Positions 27,758 to 38,769 are shown, numbered from the stretch's first letter. The stretch is 64,000 nt of DNA from Campylobacterales bacterium (GCA_027023305.1 JALVVR010000070.1:1-64000), one strand, 5' to 3'. Notes: generated by a model from the letters alone, not told the origin. Made by a program: numbers and translations.

Positions 27758-28438
27758 TTACATATTAAACTTTTTTACCTGTATAACCTCAAACTCTAAA
27801 AAATCTTTGTCATAATTTTGTAAAAAATATTTTATCTCTTTTACTTTAAGCTCTTTTCTACCTCCACTAACACCACTTTTTTTTATATATTTTAACATCT
27901 CAAGAGTGCTTTTGAACTCTAGTTTATAGGAAATTGTTTCACATGAAACATTTTTTGAGAAACTCATCTTTAACTTATTTTTGTTTGGTAAAAAACTTTT
28001 TAACCCGAACCAATCTCTTAAAGTTTTAAAAGTTCCTTCGGTAAATATAGCTAATGCAAAATTCTGTGAATTATTTTCAATATTTTTAACTAAAGTATAT
28101 ATGTCTTTTGACCATTGCAAGGAAGAAGATGAGATAACTAAGTCATACTTATCAAAATCATCAACACTATCAAAGTCCTTGCACTCCAAAAAAACTTCAC
28201 TTGATTTTGGATGTAAATCTAGCATTAAGGTTGACAAATCAACTCCAACAAACTTATCAACTTTAAAGCCAAGATTTTTATATACCAATCCATCTCCACA
28301 ACCCAAATCCAAAATCGTTTTTGGTTTAAAAGAGACAGTAGAAAGTAGTTTTTTTACAACTTTTTTTTGTATCAAATTGTAACTATTATAATACTTTGAG
28401 TTTTTAGAAAACTCCTTTATATGAGGTATTTGGCTCAA
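27758..28438 (-). CDS. bioC: SAM-dependent methyltransferase, BioC-like
   Basis: 226 residues. The SAM site is ILDLGCGDG at about 42-50, followed by VGVDLS and SSSSLQWSKDI, which matches the SxLxLQW motif of BioC. The later segment LKYIKKSGVSGGRKEL also resembles BioC, which methylates malonyl-ACP to start pimelate synthesis for biotin. No other bio gene is near, so the name rests on these motifs. It stands alone between the helicase and divergent secG. Confidence 0.65.
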   Translation of the reverse strand: MSQIPHIKEFSKNSKYYNSYNLIQKKVVKKLLSTVSFKPKTILDLGCGDGLVYKNLGFKVDKFVGVDLSTLMLDLHPKSSEVFLECKDFDSVDDFDKYDLVISSSSLQWSKDIYTLVKNIENNSQNFALAIFTEGTFKTLRDWFGLKSFLPNKNKLKMSFSKNVSCETISYKLEFKSTLEMLKYIKKSGVSGGRKELKVKEIKYFLQNYDKDFLEFEVIQVKKFNM

Positions 28439-28466
28439 ATTTTAACTTCCTCTTAATTTTCTTTGA

Positions 28467-28472
28467 TATAAT
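28467..28472 (+). promoter_or_regulatory. candidate -10 box for secG-frr-pyrE
   Basis: TATAAT preceded by TTTGA and followed by GC-richer CGCCC, 62 bases upstream of the secG start. A small imperfect hairpin (AAGCCATT / AATGGTTT) lies in the resulting leader. Divergent from the BioC-like gene. Confidence 0.45.
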
Positions 28473-28533
28473 CGCCCAATTATAAAGCCATTTTACAATG
28501 GTTTGATACAATTATATCTATAAAGGTTTTAAC

Positions 28534-28875
28534 ATGACATCAACACTTTTGATTGTACAATTTGTACTAGCAATAATACTAACAATAACTGTACTTTTAC
28601 AAAAAAGTTCTTCAATAGGACTTGGAGCTTATAGTGGAAGTAATGAATCAGTATTTGGTGCAAAAGGTCCAGCAGGATTTTTGACTAAGCTTACATTTTT
28701 TCTTGCATTTGCTTTCATAGTCAATACTTTAACACTCGGTTACATATACAACAAAGAAAACAAACCATCTATCGCTCAAGAGATGAAAGATAAAAAGATA
28801 GTTCCATTAGTTCCTAAAAAAAAGGAAACTCCATCTGCACCATCAGCTCCAGTTGCACCAACAACAAAGAAATAA
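28534..28875 (+). CDS. secG: preprotein translocase subunit SecG
   Basis: 113 residues with two membrane segments (about 3-22 and 51-70) separated by the typical loop [21 protein letters not shown]. The C-terminal tail is Lys/Pro/Ala-rich ([14 protein letters not shown]), longer than in many SecG proteins. It assists SecYE in protein export. First of three tightly spaced genes with frr and pyrE. Confidence 0.93.
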   Translation: MTSTLLIVQFVLAIILTITVLLQKSSSIGLGAYSGSNESVFGAKGPAGFLTKLTFFLAFAFIVNTLTLGYIYNKENKPSIAQEMKDKKIVPLVPKKKETPSAPSAPVAPTTKK

Positions 28876-28885
28876 GGAGATTTTT

Positions 28886-29446
28886 ATGAGTTTAGAAGCA
28901 ATATACAAAAACCAAAAAGAGTCAAATACAAAGTCGTTAGAGGCTCTAAAAAGAGACTTTACAACAATAAGAAGTGGAAAAGTTTCAACCCTGATAGTTG
29001 ATAATATCAAGATAGACTACTACGGAAACCCAACTGCACTAAATCAAGTAGGATCAGTTTTAGTTACAGATGCAACAACTATAACTATATCTCCTTGGGA
29101 AAAAAATCTTCTTCCAGAGATAGAAAAAGCAATCCAAAGTGCAAACATAGGTGTAAATCCTAACAATGATGGTGAAGTTATAAAACTTTTCTTCCCTCCT
29201 ATGACAACTGAGCAAAGAGCAGAGGGTGCAAAACAAGCCAAAGCTTTTGGAGAAAAAGCAAAAGTAGCTATAAGAAATATCAGAAAAGATGCAAATAATA
29301 AGATAAAAGCTTTAGAAAAAGATAAAGAGATTACTGAAGATGAGAGTAAAAGAGCTCATGATGAAGTGCAAAAAAATACAGATTCAGCTATATCAGAGGT
29401 AGATAGTGCTGTTAAAGCTAAAGAAACTGAGCTTATGAAAGTTTAA
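28886..29446 (+). CDS. frr: ribosome recycling factor
   Basis: Splits post-termination ribosomes together with EF-G. The ATG at 28886 after AAGGAG gives 186 residues, the usual length; an upstream in-frame ATG inside secG is not needed. Family motifs include [42 protein letters not shown] and the helical end with [12 protein letters not shown]. Confidence 0.97.
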   Translation: MSLEAIYKNQKESNTKSLEALKRDFTTIRSGKVSTLIVDNIKIDYYGNPTALNQVGSVLVTDATTITISPWEKNLLPEIEKAIQSANIGVNPNNDGEVIKLFFPPMTTEQRAEGAKQAKAFGEKAKVAIRNIRKDANNKIKALEKDKEITEDESKRAHDEVQKNTDSAISEVDSAVKAKETELMKV

Positions 29447-29450
29447 TCTT

Positions 29451-30065
29451 ATGAGTTTAAATATAGAGCAAATTTACAAAGATGCAAATGCTTACTTAGA
29501 GGGGCATTTTCTTTTGAGTAGTGGAAATCATTCACAATACTACTTGCAAAGTGCAAAAGTTTTAGAAAATCCAAAAACAGCAGAACTTCTAGCTAAAGAG
29601 TTAGCTCAAATGATAAAAGAAGCTGGTGTAAAGGTAGATACAGTTTGTTCACCTGCCCTTGGTGGGATATTGGCTGGTTATGAGTTAGCAAGGGCTTTAG
29701 GAGCTAGATTTATATTTACTGAGAGAGTTGAGAAAGTTATGACTCTTCGTCGTGGATTTGAAGTAACTAAAAATGAAAATATCCTAATTTGCGAAGATAT
29801 TATAACAACTGGTGGGAGTGCCTTAGAGAGTGCAAAAGCAGTAGAGGAACTTGGAGCAAATATAGTTGGATTTGCAGCTTTAGCAAATAGAGGCTTTTGT
29901 AAAAGAGAAGGTTCAAATAGTAAGCATAAACAGAATTGTAAACTGCCTTTAGATATGCCTTTTTTTGCTTTAGATGATTTTGTATTTGAGATATATTCAC
30001 CTGAAAGCTGTCCACTCTGTAAAGATGGCAGTGTTGCTTATAAACCAGGAAGTAGAGGAAATTAA
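29451..30065 (+). CDS. pyrE: orotate phosphoribosyltransferase
   Basis: Makes orotidine monophosphate from orotate and PRPP in pyrimidine synthesis. 204 residues. The PRPP loop is [17 protein letters not shown], and [14 protein letters not shown] and [14 protein letters not shown] complete the active site. C-terminal cysteines ([10 protein letters not shown]) are common in this clade. Four bases after frr; its end lies in a shared hairpin with the convergent outer membrane protein gene. Confidence 0.96.
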   Translation: MSLNIEQIYKDANAYLEGHFLLSSGNHSQYYLQSAKVLENPKTAELLAKELAQMIKEAGVKVDTVCSPALGGILAGYELARALGARFIFTERVEKVMTLRRGFEVTKNENILICEDIITTGGSALESAKAVEELGANIVGFAALANRGFCKREGSNSKHKQNCKLPLDMPFFALDDFVFEIYSPESCPLCKDGSVAYKPGSRGN

Positions 30066-30074
30066 TCCTCTACT
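30051..30074. terminator. bidirectional hairpin between pyrE and the outer membrane protein gene
   Basis: AGTAGAGGA and TCCTCTACT form a perfect 9-bp stem with a six-base loop that contains the pyrE stop codon. T-rich sequence follows only weakly on the plus side. Confidence 0.55.
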
Positions 30075-30076
30075 GT

Positions 30077-30787
30077 TTAAAACTTGTAGTTAAATCCTAT
30101 TGATATGTATGGTAAATACTTGTATTTATCTAAATCATCTTGAAGTGATTTTTTCTCTACATCTAAGTTATTTTCTATCTCTTTTTTATCTGTATCAGTA
30201 GCACCTGAACCATATGTAGGAGTATATGATGCTTTAGCTTTTCCTGTATAAGCAACTCCTAAGTTAAAAGTAAATCCCCAAGTTTTATCTGCCTTATTAA
30301 AAGAAGTATCCCAACCTATGCCAATAAATGGAGCTATAGTATTATCAAAATCAACATCAACATCTACTTTTGATATCTTACCATTTGTTCCAAAAGAATA
30401 TACTTTCCCATTAAAAGTATAATTATTATTTTTAGGTGTAATCACACCATCTAAATTATTACCATTATAAAGTGCTCCAACAGTAACTTTAAAACTACTC
30501 ATCCATGGATGATAATCAGCCATAAGTTGAACATCTGCTAAATGTAAATCAAAATCATAATCAGCTTTGTTATCTGTAGTAGTAGAATTTTTATTATATT
30601 TATGAGCTCCTATTCTAACTGCCCAATTTGGATAATCTTTTAGTTGCTTAACTCCTGTTATACCTATACCTGTTGTTCCTACATCAGCACCTAGTGATGT
30701 ATTTGACCAATCTATTTTAGACGAATCTGCACTAAGACTACCAGCTAGCAAAGTAGCTGTTACTACTGAAAATAAAATTTTCTTCAT
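30077..30787 (-). CDS. outer membrane beta-barrel protein, function unknown
   Basis: 236 residues. Signal peptide MKKILFSVVTATLLAGSLSA, then many short alternating strands with aromatic girdles, ending in YLPYISIGFNYKF, a terminal strand with a C-terminal Phe as recognised by the BAM complex. The overall pattern (eight to ten strands, Asp/Lys/Thr-rich loops) suits a small OmpA/OmpW-like barrel. Good ribosome binding site AAAGGAGA before the ATG. No substrate can be inferred. Confidence 0.8.
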   Translation of the reverse strand: MKKILFSVVTATLLAGSLSADSSKIDWSNTSLGADVGTTGIGITGVKQLKDYPNWAVRIGAHKYNKNSTTTDNKADYDFDLHLADVQLMADYHPWMSSFKVTVGALYNGNNLDGVITPKNNNYTFNGKVYSFGTNGKISKVDVDVDFDNTIAPFIGIGWDTSFNKADKTWGFTFNLGVAYTGKAKASYTPTYGSGATDTDKKEIENNLDVEKKSLQDDLDKYKYLPYISIGFNYKF

Positions 30788-30823
30788 CTATCTCTCCTTT
30801 AATTTAATAGATTGTATTCTAAC

Positions 30824-31288
30824 CTAAACTCTTTGAGAATGAGTTAAAGCTACTGCTATTGCATCTGTAATATCGTACGGTTTTAATTCTACTTTAATAT
30901 TTAATAGTCTTTTTACCATAAAAGCTACTTGTTCTTTCTTTGATTTTCCATTTCCTGTAACAGCTTTTTTGACTTGCAAAGGTGTGTATTCACTAAAATT
31001 ACCAAACTCTTGAAGTACTTTTAAGGCTATAGCTCCACGAAATTGAGCTAGTTTTATAAATGTTTTTGGATTATAAGCATAAAATATATCCTCAATAGCC
31101 ACCTCTTTTATATCATGAGAGTTGAAAATTTGCTCTAATCCCTCTACCATCTCGGTTATTTGATGTTGTAAAAGTTTTTCTTTTATCTTTATAAGTCCAG
31201 CTTCAACAAGCTTTACTTTTGAGGCATTTTTTTCAACTATCGCATATCCTAAGTTTATAGTTCCTGGATCAATTCCTAGTATTTTCAT
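30824..31288 (-). CDS. ruvC: Holliday junction endonuclease RuvC
   Basis: 154 residues with the RNase H-like core: [15 protein letters not shown] carries the first catalytic Asp, [12 protein letters not shown] the Glu, and the C-terminal [12 protein letters not shown] the last acidic pair. Resolves Holliday junctions with RuvAB. Divergent from dnaA across the upstream half of the replication origin; the first DnaA box begins only two bases from its start codon. Confidence 0.96.
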   Translation of the reverse strand: MKILGIDPGTINLGYAIVEKNASKVKLVEAGLIKIKEKLLQHQITEMVEGLEQIFNSHDIKEVAIEDIFYAYNPKTFIKLAQFRGAIALKVLQEFGNFSEYTPLQVKKAVTGNGKSKKEQVAFMVKRLLNIKVELKPYDITDAIAVALTHSQRV

Positions 31289-31290
31289 AG

Positions 31291-31404
31291 TTATTCACTT
31301 CTTTATCACATTTATTCACGGTGTGAATAGTACCTAAATTTTTATATTTAAAAGATTAATTTGATAAGATATTCACATGTGAATAAAAAGGTGGATGTGA
31401 ATTG
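31291..31404. other. oriC, upstream half: DnaA box cluster between ruvC and dnaA
   Basis: Five good DnaA boxes with the epsilonproteobacterial TTCAC core: TTATTCACT 31291-31299 (+), TTATTCACG 31312-31320 (+), CTATTCACA 31322-31330 (-), ATATTCACA 31369-31377 (+) and TTATTCACA 31378-31386 (-). A sixth, weaker box CAATTCACA lies at 31396-31404 (-). Boxes 2-3 and 4-5 are head-to-head pairs. An AT-rich stretch (31333-31368) separates the two groups. The last boxes cover the dnaA ribosome binding site and start codon, which suggests autoregulation. Confidence 0.85.
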
Positions 31405-32715
31405 TTATATCATGAAGTATTAGAACTTTTAAAAAATGAAATAAGTCAAAAAGAGTTTGATAGGTATTTAAAAAATTTGAATTTTGATGAAAACTCTTCA
31501 AAGTCAAATCTCACTGTTTTTATAGCACCAAACCCTATCATAGCTAAGTGGGTAAATACAAAATACTCTAAAAAAATAGCTCATTTTTTTGAAGTAAAAA
31601 CTGGCATAAAACCAACAGTAGAGATAAGAGTTAAAAACTCTAAACTAGTAAACACTACAACAAAAACAAAGACTAAAACAAAAGAAAAACAAACCTCAAC
31701 AGTTTTAAATCCATCATATACTTTTGAAAGCTTCATAGTAGGAAGTTCCAACCAAATGGCTTATGCACTTTGTGAAAGTGTTTCTAAAAAACCAGCTACT
31801 GAGTATAATCCTCTTTTTATCTATGGTATGAGTGGACTTGGAAAAACTCACCTTTTACAAGCTATAGGAAATAGTGCAATAAATCATGAACAAAAAGTAA
31901 TCTATACAACAAGTGAACAGTTTATGAATGATTTTACTTACAACCTTAGAAACAAAACCCCAGATAGATTTAGACAAAAGTATAGAGAGTGTGACTATCT
32001 TTTGATAGATGATATACAGTTTTTAAGTGGAAAAGAGCAAACTCAAGAGGAGTTTTTTCACACCTTTAATGAACTCCACTCTCAAAATAAACAGATAGTT
32101 TTAACCTCAGATAAACCTCCTAAAAAAATAGCAGGATTTGAAGATAGACTTAAAAGCAGATTTGAGTGGGGTATGCAAGTATCAGTGCAACCACCTGAAC
32201 TTGAGACAAAGATATCTATCATACAAAAAAAATGTGAATTAAATGGTATAAAGATTGACTCTGATATAGTAAACTATATAGCTACAAATATGGGTGAAAA
32301 TATAAGAGAAATAGAGAGTGCCATAACTGCGATATATAGTTATTCAACTCTTATGGCACAAGAAATAACACTAGAATTTGTGAGAAATATCCTAAAAGAC
32401 CAAATAAAAGCACAACAAGAAAATATCACTCTTGAAGACATCATAAAAGTAGTTTCATTAGAGCTAAATATTAAGCCATCAGATATAAAAAGTAAAAAGA
32501 GAAACAGGCCTATTGTTGAAGCTAGACGGATAGTTATATTTTTAGCTAGAGAACTTACTCCTAACTCTACTCCAGCTTTGGCTCAATTTTTTAGTATGAA
32601 AGATCATACAGCTATTTCACATAGTATTAAAAAAATTAATCAAGTTTTAGAAGAGGATGAAAACTTTAGACTAAAAGTAGAAGAGTTAAAAAGTAAGATA
32701 ATAAGTCATGTGTGA
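31402..32715 (+). CDS. dnaA: chromosomal replication initiator DnaA
   Basis: 437 residues. Domain I at the N-terminus, a Thr/Lys-rich linker (about 80-100), the AAA+ domain with Walker A GMSGLGKT at 142-149 and Walker B YLLIDDIQFL at 199-208, and domain IV ending in the helix-turn-helix DHTAISHSIKKI near 405-416. The start is TTG 31402, ten bases after AAAGG; no in-frame ATG gives the conserved N-terminus. DnaA boxes flank the gene on both sides and one overlaps its stop codon. DnaA opens the origin and probably represses its own promoter. Confidence 0.97.
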   Translation: MLYHEVLELLKNEISQKEFDRYLKNLNFDENSSKSNLTVFIAPNPIIAKWVNTKYSKKIAHFFEVKTGIKPTVEIRVKNSKLVNTTTKTKTKTKEKQTSTVLNPSYTFESFIVGSSNQMAYALCESVSKKPATEYNPLFIYGMSGLGKTHLLQAIGNSAINHEQKVIYTTSEQFMNDFTYNLRNKTPDRFRQKYRECDYLLIDDIQFLSGKEQTQEEFFHTFNELHSQNKQIVLTSDKPPKKIAGFEDRLKSRFEWGMQVSVQPPELETKISIIQKKCELNGIKIDSDIVNYIATNMGENIREIESAITAIYSYSTLMAQEITLEFVRNILKDQIKAQQENITLEDIIKVVSLELNIKPSDIKSKKRNRPIVEARRIVIFLARELTPNSTPALAQFFSMKDHTAISHSIKKINQVLEEDENFRLKVEELKSKIISHV

Positions 32716-32840
32716 ATAACTTTTTAGTTGTACTATTAGTTTTTCAACTCAAAAACTGTATAATATCGAAGGTTAAGCTCACTTTTCACATTTTCAACGA
32801 GAGCTACTACTATTACTAATTTATTTATAAATATAAAGGA
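32711..32840. other. oriC, downstream half: DnaA boxes, DnaA-trios and unwinding element
   Basis: Between dnaA and dnaN lie TTATTCACA (32711-32719, minus strand, overlapping the dnaA stop) and CTTTTCACA (32782-32790, plus). Then CTACTACTATTACTA at 32804-32818 reads on the opposite strand, 3' to 5', as GAT GAT GAT AAT GAT. That is five consecutive DnaA-trios, the single-strand-loading motif of bacterial basal unwinding systems. It runs straight into an AT-only stretch (about 32819-32836). The order box, short GC-containing spacer, trios, AT-rich DNA is the canonical unwinding module, so strand opening probably happens here. Confidence 0.8.
32759..32764 (+). promoter_or_regulatory. candidate dnaN -10 box
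   Basis: TATAAT preceded by TG lies 83 bases before the dnaN ATG, upstream of the DnaA-trio element. The dnaN leader would then run through the origin unwinding module. Confidence 0.5.
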
Positions 32841-32847
32841 AAATTCA

Positions 32848-33915
32848 ATGAAGATTGAAATAAATAAAAATGTCTTAGAGCATATGGTTATAAATGCTCA
32901 AAACTTCTTAGATAAAAAAGATGAATCATCTATAACTTCTCATGTACTACTAACTTCTAAAGATGGAAATTTTACTATAAAAGCTAGTGATTATGAGATA
33001 GGTATATCTATGCAAACTACTAACTATAACCCAATAGTAGATGGTATGGCTAGTGCAAATGGTAAAAAACTACTTGATTCTATAAAGCCTTTAGATGATG
33101 AAGATGTAACTATAGAAGTCGATGGTGAACAACTTTTACTCAAACAAGGAAAAAGAAAGATAACATTTTCTATGTTTAACACTGAGGAGTATCCAGAGTT
33201 TCCAACAACAGATAGTAAATCAAAATTTGAGATAAATCCTATAGACTTTTTAAAATCAATCAAAAAAATTTCTTCTGCAATAGATATAAATAATCCAAAA
33301 TATGAACTAAATGGAGCTTTAATAGACTTAAAAGATTCAAAAGTAAACTTTGTAGGTACTGATACTAAAAGATTAGCAATAGTACAACTTGATAAAGATA
33401 TAGAGGAAGAGTTATCTTTAATAATTCCTAAAAAAGCTATAAATGAAATACAAAAACTTTTTTTTGATGAAATGAAAATTTATTATGATGAAAATATACT
33501 TATCATAGAGAGTGAAACTTTCAACTTTTTTACTAAGCTTATAAATGGAAAATATCCAGATTATCAAAGAATTATACCAAAAGAGACAAAGTATGAATTA
33601 ACTTTAAATAGAGAGAAAATAATCTCTGAAATAAAAGTTATATATCCATCATCTCCAGAGATGAAGATAACACTAAACAATGATTCTATAATCTTTGAGA
33701 GTTTAAGTGAAGATAGTTTAAAAGCTAGAACAGAGATAAGTTATATTTGTAATTTGCCTGAGAGTATATATATAAATGTCAATAGTAGATATATACTTGA
33801 TTTTTTATCAAATATAGACTCAAGTGAATTTACTTTAGGATACAATGACTCAAGTATGCCTTTTACGATAAGTAGTGATAATTTTAAAACCATTATCATG
33901 CCAATTATAAGATAA
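32848..33915 (+). CDS. dnaN: DNA polymerase III beta subunit (sliding clamp)
   Basis: 355 residues forming three clamp domains; MKIEINKNVLEHMVINAQNFL starts the first, NGKYPDYQRIIP marks the second and the C-terminus ends with FKTIIMPIIR, close to the usual M-P-hydrophobic-R/L end. It tethers polymerase to DNA. AAAGGAAAA precedes the ATG. The downstream half of the origin forms its leader, and gyrB follows 16 bases later. Confidence 0.96.
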   Translation: MKIEINKNVLEHMVINAQNFLDKKDESSITSHVLLTSKDGNFTIKASDYEIGISMQTTNYNPIVDGMASANGKKLLDSIKPLDDEDVTIEVDGEQLLLKQGKRKITFSMFNTEEYPEFPTTDSKSKFEINPIDFLKSIKKISSAIDINNPKYELNGALIDLKDSKVNFVGTDTKRLAIVQLDKDIEEELSLIIPKKAINEIQKLFFDEMKIYYDENILIIESETFNFFTKLINGKYPDYQRIIPKETKYELTLNREKIISEIKVIYPSSPEMKITLNNDSIIFESLSEDSLKARTEISYICNLPESIYINVNSRYILDFLSNIDSSEFTLGYNDSSMPFTISSDNFKTIIMPIIR

Positions 33916-33919
33916 ATAA

Positions 33920-36247
<2,328 letters not shown>

Positions 36248-36249
36248 TC

Positions 36250-36627
36250 ATGAAGTATGGTGAAAAAGAGATATTAGAGTTTGATGTAGAGAAAGATTTT
36301 GAAATATGGCCAAATAAAAATAAAAAAAACTACACTATAAAAGTAACCTTGCCTGAGTTTATGTGTATGTGTCCTAGAAGTGGATATCCTGATTTTGCTA
36401 CTATTTATGTAGAGTATATACCTGATGAGTATGTAGCAGAGTTAAAGGCTATAAAACTATATATAAACTCTTTTTCAAAAAGATATATAAGTCATGAAGA
36501 TAGTGCAAATGAGATATATGGCTTGCTTCAAAGTAAACTAAAACCAAAAAGCCTAAAAGTTACGGCTGATTTTAATCCTCGTGGAAATGTTCACACAATC
36601 ATAGAAATAGATAGTAACAAATGCTAA
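36250..36627 (+). CDS. queF: preQ0 reductase QueF
   Basis: 125 residues, the short (type I) form. The active-site cysteine is Cys41 in MCPRSGYPDFA, with the conserved Asp after the proline, and KLYINSFSKRYISHED is the substrate-binding region. Reduces 7-cyano-7-deazaguanine to preQ1 with NADPH for queuosine in tRNA. Two bases after gyrB and overlapping the HD gene by 7. Confidence 0.95.
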   Translation: MKYGEKEILEFDVEKDFEIWPNKNKKNYTIKVTLPEFMCMCPRSGYPDFATIYVEYIPDEYVAELKAIKLYINSFSKRYISHEDSANEIYGLLQSKLKPKSLKVTADFNPRGNVHTIIEIDSNKC

Positions 36628-37871
36628 ATCCAAAACTTTTAGAGTTAATCTTTTCTGCTTCATCTATTCAGAGGTGGAATGATTATCCTAGAATGGTGGA
36701 TTTAGTAGAACTTGATAAACAAGCTCATAAAATGATAATAGCATACCTTTTAGGTAAGATAGAATCAACTCAGGGTAAAAATATAAATTTTACAGCTCTT
36801 ATAGAGATAAGTATATTTGAGTTTTTAAGAAGAGTTGTTGTAACTGATATAAGACCTGATGTTTTTAGAGTGATACTAAAGCAGAAAAAAGCTGAGTTAA
36901 ATGAGTGGGTAATAGAACAGTTAGAGCCACTGATCAAAGATATAGAAGATGGAGAGTTTTTAACAAGATTTGAAAAGTTTTTAGAGGATGATACGGTTTA
37001 TAAAAAAGAGAGATTTATCCTAAAAGCTAGTTCATATCTTTCAACTAGATGGGAGTTTTCTATCATCTATCAAACAAGCCAATTTTTGAGTGATATAGAT
37101 ATCGTAAAAAGTGCAGTTGAAGAGGAAATTGAGGATTATTATGAACTTTTAGGAGTTAGGAAAATAGCTTTAAAACAAAAGCTTTCAAGATTTGTAGATT
37201 TGAGTGGGAGGCTTAGGTTTCAAAAAAGGTGGGCTCAAACTCCTAGGATTCCAGAGACTTCAGTTTTGGGACATATGCTTATAGTAGCAATTCTTAGTTA
37301 CTTTTACTCACTAGAGGTAAAAGCTTGTGATAAAAGACTTCAAAACAACTTTTTTTGCTCACTTTTTCATGACTTACCAGAAGCACTAACTAGAGATATA
37401 ATAACCCCTGTAAAATACTCTGTAAGTGGCTTAGATGAGATTATAAGTGATTATGAAGTGAAGATGATAAATGAAGAAGTTTTACCTCTTTTGCCATCAG
37501 ATATGGTTGATGAGTTTAAGTATTTGCTTGGTATTTATGATGGGGATAAAAAGGATGAGTTTTTAGATAAAACTTATCAAGATAGTATAAAGTTGGTAGA
37601 AGAAACATCACTTTATAATGAAGATAGATACAACACAATAGATGGCAAAGCTTTGAAGATGTGTGATAGATTTGCAGCTTTCATGGAAGCTAGTTTATCT
37701 ATCTATCATGGAGTAAAATCAAATGAACTTATAAATGGTAAAAAACAAATAGAAGAGAAGATAAAAAATAGTGGGAAAGTAAATAGTGTTGATTTTTCTA
37801 AATTGGTTGATATTATAAATGAGTATTATTTTAAAAATAAAAACTCCTCCCAAGATGGCTGCGGCACATAA
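36621..37871 (+). CDS. HD-domain phosphohydrolase
   Basis: 416 residues. The metal-binding HD pattern is complete: His in TSVLGHMLIVAILS, the HD pair in SLFHDLPEALTRDIITP and a distal Asp in KMCDRFAAF. The E-A-x-x-x-D-I-x-x-P block is typical of YfbR-like nucleotidases and their longer relatives, so nucleotide or (p)ppGpp-type substrates are possible. The first 200 residues are helical and unrecognised. Its last nine codons overlap the 3' end of the SRP RNA gene on the opposite strand, so the C-terminal residues (SSQDGCGT) are a by-product of that RNA sequence. Confidence 0.85.
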   Translation: MLNPKLLELIFSASSIQRWNDYPRMVDLVELDKQAHKMIIAYLLGKIESTQGKNINFTALIEISIFEFLRRVVVTDIRPDVFRVILKQKKAELNEWVIEQLEPLIKDIEDGEFLTRFEKFLEDDTVYKKERFILKASSYLSTRWEFSIIYQTSQFLSDIDIVKSAVEEEIEDYYELLGVRKIALKQKLSRFVDLSGRLRFQKRWAQTPRIPETSVLGHMLIVAILSYFYSLEVKACDKRLQNNFFCSLFHDLPEALTRDIITPVKYSVSGLDEIISDYEVKMINEEVLPLLPSDMVDEFKYLLGIYDGDKKDEFLDKTYQDSIKLVEETSLYNEDRYNTIDGKALKMCDRFAAFMEASLSIYHGVKSNELINGKKQIEEKIKNSGKVNSVDFSKLVDIINEYYFKNKNSSQDGCGT

Positions 37872-37947
37872 GTAGTTGAGGTGTGCTGCTGTGTTCCCAC
37901 CCTGACACGGTATCTCAAAAACCTATTGCACAGGTCTTGGAAGAAGC
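37844..37947 (-). ncRNA. ffs: signal recognition particle RNA, small bacterial (4.5S) type
   Basis: On the minus strand the sequence contains GTCAGG, a GTG-GGAA-CAC tetraloop hairpin and AGCAG in the exact order of the Ffh-binding domain IV of SRP RNA. The ends pair: CTTCCAAGA near the 5' end with TCTTGGGAG near the 3' end. About 104 nucleotides, with a T-rich stretch after the 3' end and TATAAT before the 5' end. It guides Ffh to signal sequences. Exact ends are estimated. Confidence 0.88.
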
Positions 37948-37953
37948 GAAGTT

Positions 37954-37959
37954 ATTATA
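37954..37959 (-). promoter_or_regulatory. -10 box of the SRP RNA gene
   Basis: TATAAT on the minus strand ends about seven bases before the predicted 5' end of the SRP RNA. It lies in the short gap before the divergent gene starting at 37987. Confidence 0.6.
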
Positions 37960-37986
37960 GTATTAAAAGATAAAAAAAAGGTTAAA

Positions 37987-38436
37987 ATGAAGTTTTCTGA
38001 GATAGTAAAGATAAAATTCTTATCATTTTTTAGAGATATATTTGTTTATCATACTAGTTCACTAGAGTTTCGTGCTAAGGTTATAGCTTCAGTTATAACT
38101 ATTAAGGATGGCATAAATGAGTGTGAAGAGAAGATTCTTGAAAAGTTAGCTTATAAAACTTATAAAAATGATAAAGCAAGGTCAGAGCTTTTAATCCAAA
38201 TAACAAAAGAGTATATATCAAAGATTATAGAAAAAAATGAACTTGATATAAACTCACTTATTAGAAACATAGATATTACATTAAAAAATAATAAGAGACT
38301 TGCATATAAGATAAATATAAAAGAGTTAAAGAAGTTTTTGGTGTGTAGTGAAGAAAATGAAGAGATTCATACTATCCAAAAGAGGATAATAGAATTTCTT
38401 CAGTTAGAGATAAAAGAGTATTCTAAGAGTAGATAG
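37987..38436 (+). CDS. helical protein of unknown function
   Basis: 149 residues, almost wholly helical and charged, with no signal peptide or membrane segment. The run FRAKVIASVITIKDGINECEEKI is faintly reminiscent of TerB-like helical domains, but I would not name it. It overlaps the convergent DUF2853 gene by 14 bases, with a hairpin in the overlap. The promoter must lie in the 40 bases shared with the SRP RNA promoter. Confidence 0.6.
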   Translation: MKFSEIVKIKFLSFFRDIFVYHTSSLEFRAKVIASVITIKDGINECEEKILEKLAYKTYKNDKARSELLIQITKEYISKIIEKNELDINSLIRNIDITLKNNKRLAYKINIKELKKFLVCSEENEEIHTIQKRIIEFLQLEIKEYSKSR

Positions 38437-38758
38437 ACTCTTTGTTAAACTTTTGTGCAAGAAGTGCATAGAAAAGTGCTCTGTACTTGTTTCTATTTGA
38501 GCTTCCCATCTTTTCACAAACTTCTTTTATAGCTGAATCAAAATCGCCACTATCGAGTCCCAGTTTTTTTTGTAAAAAGTTTGTTTTTACTCTATCTAGT
38601 TCACTTTGATCACTACATGAAACTGTTTCAGCATCTTTGTTATGTATAGATGGTCCAAGCCCTTTTGTAACTTTTGTGATTAAATCCTCACTTAGTCCTA
38701 AACCTAAATCGTTAGCATTTTTAACATAATTTGCTATCTTTTGCTCTGTCTTTGTCAT
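38423..38758 (-). CDS. DUF2853 family protein
   Basis: 111 residues. GPSIHNKDAETVSCSDQSEL, then KTNFLQKKLGLDSGDFDSAI and a VCEKMGSSNRNKYRALFYALL end follow the conserved DUF2853 pattern of a small helical cytoplasmic protein. The function of this family is not known. Monocistronic in appearance, ATG with GGAGA upstream, head-to-tail with the thioredoxin-like gene. Confidence 0.8.
   Translation of the reverse strand: MTKTEQKIANYVKNANDLGLGLSEDLITKVTKGLGPSIHNKDAETVSCSDQSELDRVKTNFLQKKLGLDSGDFDSAIKEVCEKMGSSNRNKYRALFYALLAQKFNKESIYS
38425..38442. terminator. short hairpin in a convergent gene overlap
   Basis: AAGAGT / ACTCTT with a six-base loop contains both stop codons of the convergent genes and is followed by TTGTT on the plus strand. 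Weak but well placed. Confidence 0.35.
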
Positions 38759-38769
38759 GAAAGTCTCCT

